Of a stretch of 5,796 bases of DNA, positions 4,370 to 5,796 are shown piece after piece. The stretch comes from Bacillota bacterium (GTDB lineage: Bacteria; Bacillota; Clostridia; Peptostreptococcales; Anaerovoracaceae). Location of the stretch: contig JAGBGL010000169.1 of the NCBI GenBank assembly GCA_017936025.1, positions 1-5,796 of the forward strand, given 5' to 3'. Position 1 is the stretch's first letter. Each line of letters starts with the position of its first letter. The notes below the pieces were generated by a model. That model was not told where the DNA came from. It did no database searches and saw only the letters and a list, made by a program, of their open reading frames with translations. The position numbers and the translations under genes are program-made.

Positions 4370-5796
4370 ACATCTTTTCAGGCGCTTTGATTCCCAGCAG
4401 TGCCAGACCATTCTTGATAGTGTTCTTAGCAGCCATTACCAGTGCAACCTTAGCAGCCTTTTCTTCTTCGTTATCTACCAGAACGTGTTCGTCGTGATAG
4501 AACTTGTTGAACGCCTGAGCAACGTCGACGATGTGTCTTGTTACTACAGATGGTTCGTATTTATCTCCTGCATCAACAATTACTGCAGGGAATTCATAGA
4601 TAGCTTTTGCCAGTTCATAAGCGCTGTCGCTTGTAATGTAGGAAGCATCGATTCCTGCAGCAGCTTTCGCGATAACTTCTTCACCTGCTCTTCTCAGTAC
4701 GGAAGCAGCTCTTGCGTGAGTATACTGAACATAAGGGCCTGTTTCTCCTTCAAAATTCAGGACTTTATCCCAGGAGAATGTGTAGTCCTTGATTCTGTTG
4801 TTGGACAGTTCCTGGAACATTACAGCACCGATACCTACCATGGCGGCAGTTTCGTCGATGTTATCTGTAGCAACACCTTTTTCTTTAATGATTTCTTTTG
4901 TCTGGTCAACAGCTCTGTTCAGAACGTCTTCCAGGAATACTACTCTGCCGTGTCTTGTGGACATTGTACCTTCTTCCAGAGATACCAGTCCGAATGGCAC
5001 GTGTACGCAGTTTCTTGCCCAGTCATATCCCAGCAGTTCAATGATCTGGATCCACTGCTGGAAGTGCAGGTTCTGCTGAGAAGCTACTACGTAAATATTC
5101 TTGTAGAAGTCATATGTTTCTTTTCTGTAAACAGCAGCTGCGATATCTCTTGTGATGTACAGTGTGGATCCGTCAGATTTAGTGATCAGAGCCGGAGACA
5201 TTCCGTATTCTTCCAGGTCTACGATCTGAGCTCCTTCGGATTCGATCAGCAGTTCCTTGTCTTTCAGTTCCTGTACGAATCTAGGCATTTTGTCAGAGTA
5301 GAAGGATTCACCGTTGTAAGAATCGAATTCGATTCCCAGCATTTTATATACTCTTGTGAATTCTTTCAGGGATTCATCTCTGAACCACTGCCACAGTTCT
5401 ACTTCTTCAGGCTCGCCTTTTTCCAGTCTTGTAAAGATAGCTCTTGCTTCGTCTTCCAGAGAAGGATCTTTTTCAGCTTCTACATGGAATTTAGTATAGT
5501 AGGACAGCAGAGTTTTGATTGGTTCTGCAATAACGTCTTCTTTGTTACCCCATCTTCTGTAAGCGCAGATCATCTTACCGAACTGAGTACCGTAGTCACC
5601 CAGGTGGTTGATTCTCATTGTGTCATATCCCAGGAAGTCGTAGATTTTGTAGATAGAGTTACCGATTACTGTGCTTCTGATATGACCGATGTGGAAAGGT
5701 TTTGCGATGTTAGGAGAAGAATACTCAACGATTACTTTCTTGCCTTCACCGATTTCGCTGCGTCCAAAGTCATCGCCTTTTTCGATTACTTCACTT
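4368..5796 (-). CDS. Arginyl-tRNA synthetase, 5'-truncated by window edge
   Basis: Class I aminoacyl-tRNA synthetase that charges tRNA-Arg with arginine using ATP in the cytoplasm. The open frame continues past the right edge without a start codon; 475 residues are visible from codon 5795-5793. An internal ATG at 5618 is not the start, because conserved sequence lies upstream of it. In visible numbering, the HIGH signature is at 35-38 (PFHIGHIRST) after VIVEYSSPN. HLGDYGTQFGKM follows at 64-75. MSTRHG (278-283) takes the place of KMSKS, as is usual in ArgRS. GETGPYVQYTHARA (350-363) leads into the DALR anticodon-binding domain, and the protein ends in LLGIKAPEKM, a typical intact C-terminus. 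Family members have about 550-580 residues, so roughly 80-110 N-terminal residues, including much of the Arg_N domain, are missing. The stop lies in the palindromic element at 4284-4369. Confidence 0.97.
   Translation of the reverse strand, partial: SEVIEKGDDFGRSEIGEGKKVIVEYSSPNIAKPFHIGHIRSTVIGNSIYKIYDFLGYDTMRINHLGDYGTQFGKMICAYRRWGNKEDVIAEPIKTLLSYYTKFHVEAEKDPSLEDEARAIFTRLEKGEPEEVELWQWFRDESLKEFTRVYKMLGIEFDSYNGESFYSDKMPRFVQELKDKELLIESEGAQIVDLEEYGMSPALITKSDGSTLYITRDIAAAVYRKETYDFYKNIYVVASQQNLHFQQWIQIIELLGYDWARNCVHVPFGLVSLEEGTMSTRHGRVVFLEDVLNRAVDQTKEIIKEKGVATDNIDETAAMVGIGAVMFQELSNNRIKDYTFSWDKVLNFEGETGPYVQYTHARAASVLRRAGEEVIAKAAAGIDASYITSDSAYELAKAIYEFPAVIVDAGDKYEPSVVTRHIVDVAQAFNKFYHDEHVLVDNEEEKAAKVALVMAAKNTIKNGLALLGIKAPEKM

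Overview
The window looks like chromosomal DNA from an anaerobic Firmicute of the class Clostridia. Three things suggest this: AT-rich intergenic regions around mid-GC genes, consensus sigma-A promoter and Shine-Dalgarno sequences, and proteins resembling clostridial ArgRS, B12-binding radical SAM and TPR proteins. This assignment is an inference from sequence style; no database search was possible.

Every supported gene lies on the minus strand, so transcription runs from right to left. At the right edge is most of argS (arginyl-tRNA synthetase), whose 5' end lies outside the window. A non-coding gap of about 165 bases follows. It is filled with nested inverted repeats, and one repeat arm contains the argS stop codon. 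Next comes a tight three-gene cluster. It begins with a stand-alone radical SAM protein with a CX4CX2C cluster motif (3333-4202). After 13 intervening bases comes a cobalamin-binding-type radical SAM protein (1819-3318). Its stop codon overlaps the start of a cytoplasmic TPR-repeat protein (728-1819) as TAATG. The tight packing suggests co-transcription and translational coupling of these three genes. Their substrate is unknown.

The left 730 bases hold a three-gene tRNA operon in the order Asn(GTT), Leu(TAA), initiator fMet(CAT). It has a near-perfect consensus promoter (TTGACA, 18 bases, TATAAT), a perfect 22-base palindrome at the predicted transcription start, 3'-CCA encoded in all three genes, near-identical intergenic spacers, and an intrinsic terminator at 261-291. 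Beyond it lies about 230 bases with no credible gene, then a second minus-strand terminator-like hairpin at the left edge.

Most of the window is ordinary housekeeping sequence. The parts most worth a second look are the palindromic element behind argS, the uncharacterised double radical SAM plus TPR cassette, and the palindromes in the tRNA promoter and leader.
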